DNA from: Hyphomonadaceae bacterium
GTDB lineage: Bacteria; Pseudomonadota; Alphaproteobacteria; Caulobacterales; Aquidulcibacteraceae
NCBI GenBank assembly: GCA_016791365.1
Contig: JAEUMT010000028.1
Location: 1-64,000, forward strand
Length of the DNA stretch: 64,000 bases
Direction: 5' to 3'
A model generated the notes under the pieces. The model worked only from the letters and a program-made list of their open reading frames with translations. It was not told the origin of the DNA and did no database searches. Positions 61,888 through 64,000 of this stretch are shown piece by piece. Within the stretch, counting starts at the first letter, position 1. The number at the start of each line of letters is the position of its first letter. The translations under genes and the position numbers were made by a program.

Positions 61888-62314
61888 CGACGCCGCCCAT
61901 CGCGCCGAACAATTGGTGCTAATGACCGAGCGCCTCGCCGCGCTCGCCGAGGCCGACACCCGCCGCATCCAGGCCCGCACGCCCCTCGTCGACGGCGCCG
62001 ACACCGACGAGAAGAACCGGTTGGCAAACGCCTACCGCCTCGAACTCGCGCGCATCAAACAGGACCACACGCTGATCGAAGCCGCCCCGCCCGAACTTCT
62101 GGACCGGTTGCGCCGCAGCACGATCGCGCTCCACGAGACACTCGCCGCCCATGAACTTGCACTAAATGCAGTGAAGGTCGTGTCCGAAGGTTTGGTCCAC
62201 GCCATGGCCGAGGAAGTCTCGCGCCAACGCGGCGCCAGCGCCAATTATTCCGCGCAGGGCGCGATGGAAACGCGTTCGGGCCCGAGCCCGACCGTGCTCG
62301 ATCGCAGCGCTTAA
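61871..62314 (+). CDS. FlgN-like flagellar protein
   Basis: A 147-residue mostly helical protein (AEQLVLMTERLAALAEADTR, ENRLANAYRLELARIKQDHT, LHETLAAHELALNAVKVVSE). Length, helical content and place immediately after the rod-binding gene fit a FlgN-type chaperone for hook-associated proteins. The ATG at 61871 overlaps the previous gene's end. The frame upstream of that start belongs to the previous gene's coding region, so the shorter version is favoured. Confidence 0.62.
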   Translation: MALIADDAAHRAEQLVLMTERLAALAEADTRRIQARTPLVDGADTDEKNRLANAYRLELARIKQDHTLIEAAPPELLDRLRRSTIALHETLAAHELALNAVKVVSEGLVHAMAEEVSRQRGASANYSAQGAMETRSGPSPTVLDRSA

Positions 62315-62430
62315 CCATCGGCGCCGATAAACCCTGATCCGGCGACAACTTCGCCTTTCCTGTAATTCATCTTGCTCTGTGTCTTTACTGCCGGTTTGGT
62401 AGATGGGCAGGCGGTCTTTGGGCGGAGCAG

Positions 62431-63720
62431 TTGAAGCACGCGAAACCAACACGTGCGTGGCGCCCCGTCCGGGCCCACGCCTATCAACGCAGACGCCCGT
62501 CGCGCCCCGAGGGCGCGTGGATCGCGTTGGTGTTCAATCTTTGCCTCTTCGTCCTGCCGATGGCCGGCGCGGCCGCGGTGATCGTGATCGCGCGCGATCA
62601 TCTCTACGCCTACGAATACACCCCGAACGGCGCCCGCTCGATCAGCCGGCGCGTCGAACGTCTTAACGCCAGCCTCATCCAGACCGATTTCGACCGCCAA
62701 CGCCAATGGGACAACATGGTCGCCATGGAGCTGATGGCGAACGATGATTCCGCCGCGCGCGGGTTCCTGCTCTCCGGAACCGAGATGCTGCCGCCGCGCA
62801 CCGCCGCCATTCTCCGCCAGGCCGCATCCGAAGGCGCCGGCGATTCCGCCATCGAGGTCGCCGCGCTGCAATTGCTGCTGCCCGGCACGCGCGAGCGCTA
62901 CCAGGCCAATGTGCAGCTGCTTTCGCTTCGCCCGAACAGCGAAACGCCGGGCGAAGAGCCGGCTGAAACGCTCGGCGATCCGCGCGATTTCGAACTGATG
63001 GCGCGCGCCCTGCTCGGGGCGCCCGAAACCGACCCCCTGCAATTCGTGCTCACCGGTTTTGCGCTCGGGCTCGGCGGCGACATGTCGGCGCGCATGAACG
63101 AAGGCGCCGTCGCGCTTTTGGCCGCGACCCGCCGCGAAGATTTCCCGAACGATCTGTCGGACGAACTGCACATTCTTTTCGCCGAAGCGATGCCGCTTGA
63201 GACGTTTCGCGCCGCCGCGCGCGTCAGCGCCGAAGAACGCGGCGCGCCCGGCGATTTTGACAACGCTTCAGTCGCGTTCGCGGCCAGCATCAATCCCCAA
63301 GCAGCCGCGCGCGTGCGCGCCATGCTCGCGGAAGTCGGCGACATCAGCGCCGCCACCTCCGCCGCGGCCGCCGCAACCATGCTCACGCAAGCCACAACGC
63401 TCAGCGACTTCGAGAGACTGCGCCTGCTCGCCCAGACGTCAGGCGATCGCGCCGCCGCCGCCGCCAAGCGCCTGCCGCGCGACGGCCGCCTGCTTCTCGC
63501 CGCGCGCGGCGAACTGGAATTTAACCGCGATCTCCTGCTGGCGCTTGGCGCCGTCGGCCTGGCGTTGGCCGGGCTGCTCTTCGCGGTGCTGTCCAAGCTG
63601 GTGCAGGCCGCACGTGACGGCGTACGCCGCCTCAATCACGGCGACGACGATTTCGACCACCACGACGATTACGACAGCGAATTGCTCGAGATCAGCACCA
63701 ACAATTGGCGCCCGCTTTAG
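62431..63720 (+). CDS. Two-helix membrane protein near flagellin, unknown function
   Basis: A 429-residue protein not recognised as a named family. It has a basic N-terminal tail, a membrane helix at about 31-54 (WIALVFNLCLFVLPMAGAAA), a large predicted periplasmic helical domain (about 60-360) rich in Ala/Glu/Arg, a second helix near 367-388 (LLLALGAVGLALAGLLFAVL), and a short acidic cytoplasmic tail with an Asp/His cluster (HGDDDFDHHDDYDSELLEI). The start is probably a TTG at 62431, with GGAG three bases further upstream; spacing is tight. It is flanked by flgN-like and flagellin genes. Confidence 0.75.
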   Translation: MKHAKPTRAWRPVRAHAYQRRRPSRPEGAWIALVFNLCLFVLPMAGAAAVIVIARDHLYAYEYTPNGARSISRRVERLNASLIQTDFDRQRQWDNMVAMELMANDDSAARGFLLSGTEMLPPRTAAILRQAASEGAGDSAIEVAALQLLLPGTRERYQANVQLLSLRPNSETPGEEPAETLGDPRDFELMARALLGAPETDPLQFVLTGFALGLGGDMSARMNEGAVALLAATRREDFPNDLSDELHILFAEAMPLETFRAAARVSAEERGAPGDFDNASVAFAASINPQAAARVRAMLAEVGDISAATSAAAAATMLTQATTLSDFERLRLLAQTSGDRAAAAAKRLPRDGRLLLAARGELEFNRDLLLALGAVGLALAGLLFAVLSKLVQAARDGVRRLNHGDDDFDHHDDYDSELLEISTNNWRPL

Positions 63721-64000
63721 ACACGGAAGAGCGAAAGCACCGCTTGCGGCTCGGCGTTGGCGATGCTCATGCCGCCCGCGGCGTCGAGGCCCTGACGAAC
63801 CTGCAACGCCAGCAAACGCGCGCCGTCGGCATCGAAATCCCCGCGCGCGCCAGCTTCCGCCGCGCCGAGAAAACCCTGGTGCGCTTCAAGCGCGCGCGCT
63901 GAATCCACCAGACGGCCCATCGCGTCGGCGAGATTTTCCATCGACTTCTGCGCCGCCTGCCCGAGCGAAGCATCGCCCGCTTGCGCGTCGCCTGACACCA
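63717..64000 (-). CDS. Flagellin, C-terminal end (partial)
   Basis: The 3' end of a minus-strand gene entering from beyond the right edge; its stop overlaps the stop of the previous gene. The visible 94 residues show the C-terminal flagellin pattern: an acidic-to-hydrophobic helix (ADGARLLALQVRQGLDAAGG) and MSIANAEPQAVLSLFRV, like the common ending ...QANQ.PQ.VLSLL. The N-terminal domain is outside the window, so related hook-associated proteins cannot be excluded. Confidence 0.72.
   Translation of the reverse strand, partial: VSGDAQAGDASLGQAAQKSMENLADAMGRLVDSARALEAHQGFLGAAEAGARGDFDADGARLLALQVRQGLDAAGGMSIANAEPQAVLSLFRV

Noticed and set aside
62343-62375. A GG-N10-GC spaced pair (CGGCGACAACTTCGC) upstream of the two-helix protein gene, as a possible sigma-54 promoter
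   Set aside because: Only the spacing fits; the TGGCAC and TTGC elements are missing, unlike the good site at 52982.
1-64000. CRISPR arrays, insertion sequences, prophage genes, tRNA or rRNA genes
   Set aside because: No short regular direct repeats with unique spacers outside coding DNA, no transposase or integrase motifs, and no tRNA cloverleaf or rRNA sequence was noticed on reading; the tandem repeats found are in frame inside two proteins.

Overview
The window is high-GC (roughly two thirds G+C), densely coded DNA with short intergenic gaps and many ATGA/TGATG start-stop overlaps. Its content points to an alphaproteobacterium of the Caulobacterales, most likely a relative of the Hyphomonadaceae. 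The evidence is an aa3 cytochrome oxidase cluster running into thrC, M16 peptidase and GNAT genes, an F0 operon with a b/b' pair, fliX divergent from flgI, fliL-fliM divergent from flgF-flgG-flgA-flgH, and a DksA with a degenerate zinc finger. No plasmid, phage, IS element, CRISPR array, rRNA or tRNA was recognised. The assignment is inference from gene content; no database was searched.

Layout. 1-1081: end of nadB and all of nadC (NAD synthesis). 1250-1887: a probably frameshifted membrane-anchored protein. 1916-11572 (minus): ctaC-ctaD-ctaB-coxF-ctaG-ctaE, then DUF983, SURF1, thrC, an M16 peptidase and a GNAT acetyltransferase. 11700-16342 (plus): a TPR protein, tldD, a 25-residue lysine-rich peptide with its own terminator, and a TonB-dependent receptor. 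16655-19105: the F0 part of ATP synthase. 19182-20355: a DUF1304 membrane protein, then a yybP-ykoY manganese riboswitch ahead of a TMEM165/GDT1 transporter. 20352-25411 (minus): two RTX proteins sharing a 38-residue C-terminal repeat array, flanking a ureohydrolase gene. 25542-30770 (minus): a tandem glycine riboswitch and gcvT-gcvH-gcvPA-gcvPB. 30846-37175: two methyltransferases, polyprenyl diphosphate synthase, and a VOC/DUF1801/SRPBCC/SRPBCC/ArsR group followed by a WecA-like transferase. 37222-46723: ispE, two large TPR proteins, ETF-ubiquinone oxidoreductase, a family 4-like uracil-DNA glycosylase, a lytic transglycosylase and a glycosyltransferase. 46798-64000: flagellar genes (fliL, fliM, DUF6468, motE, a 1075-residue AMIN/TPR protein; flgF, flgG, flgA, flgH; fliX; flgI, rod-binding protein, FlgN-like protein, flagellin end), interrupted by a methyltransferase, an acyl-CoA synthetase, a DUF2214 protein and dksA.

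How it fits together. The left third serves respiration: terminal oxidase with its haem and copper assembly factors, the ATP synthase membrane sector, ETF-QO, and the polyprenyl chain for ubiquinone. The glycine cleavage genes are under direct glycine control. The right third builds the flagellar basal body and its motor. Gene ends and junctions are often marked by long palindromic interspersed repeats; one sits inside a stem of the second glycine aptamer.

The least explained content is the RTX pair with its tandem repeat, the large AMIN/TPR protein in the fliL-fliM operon, the two-helix protein beside flagellin, and the lysine-rich 25-mer.
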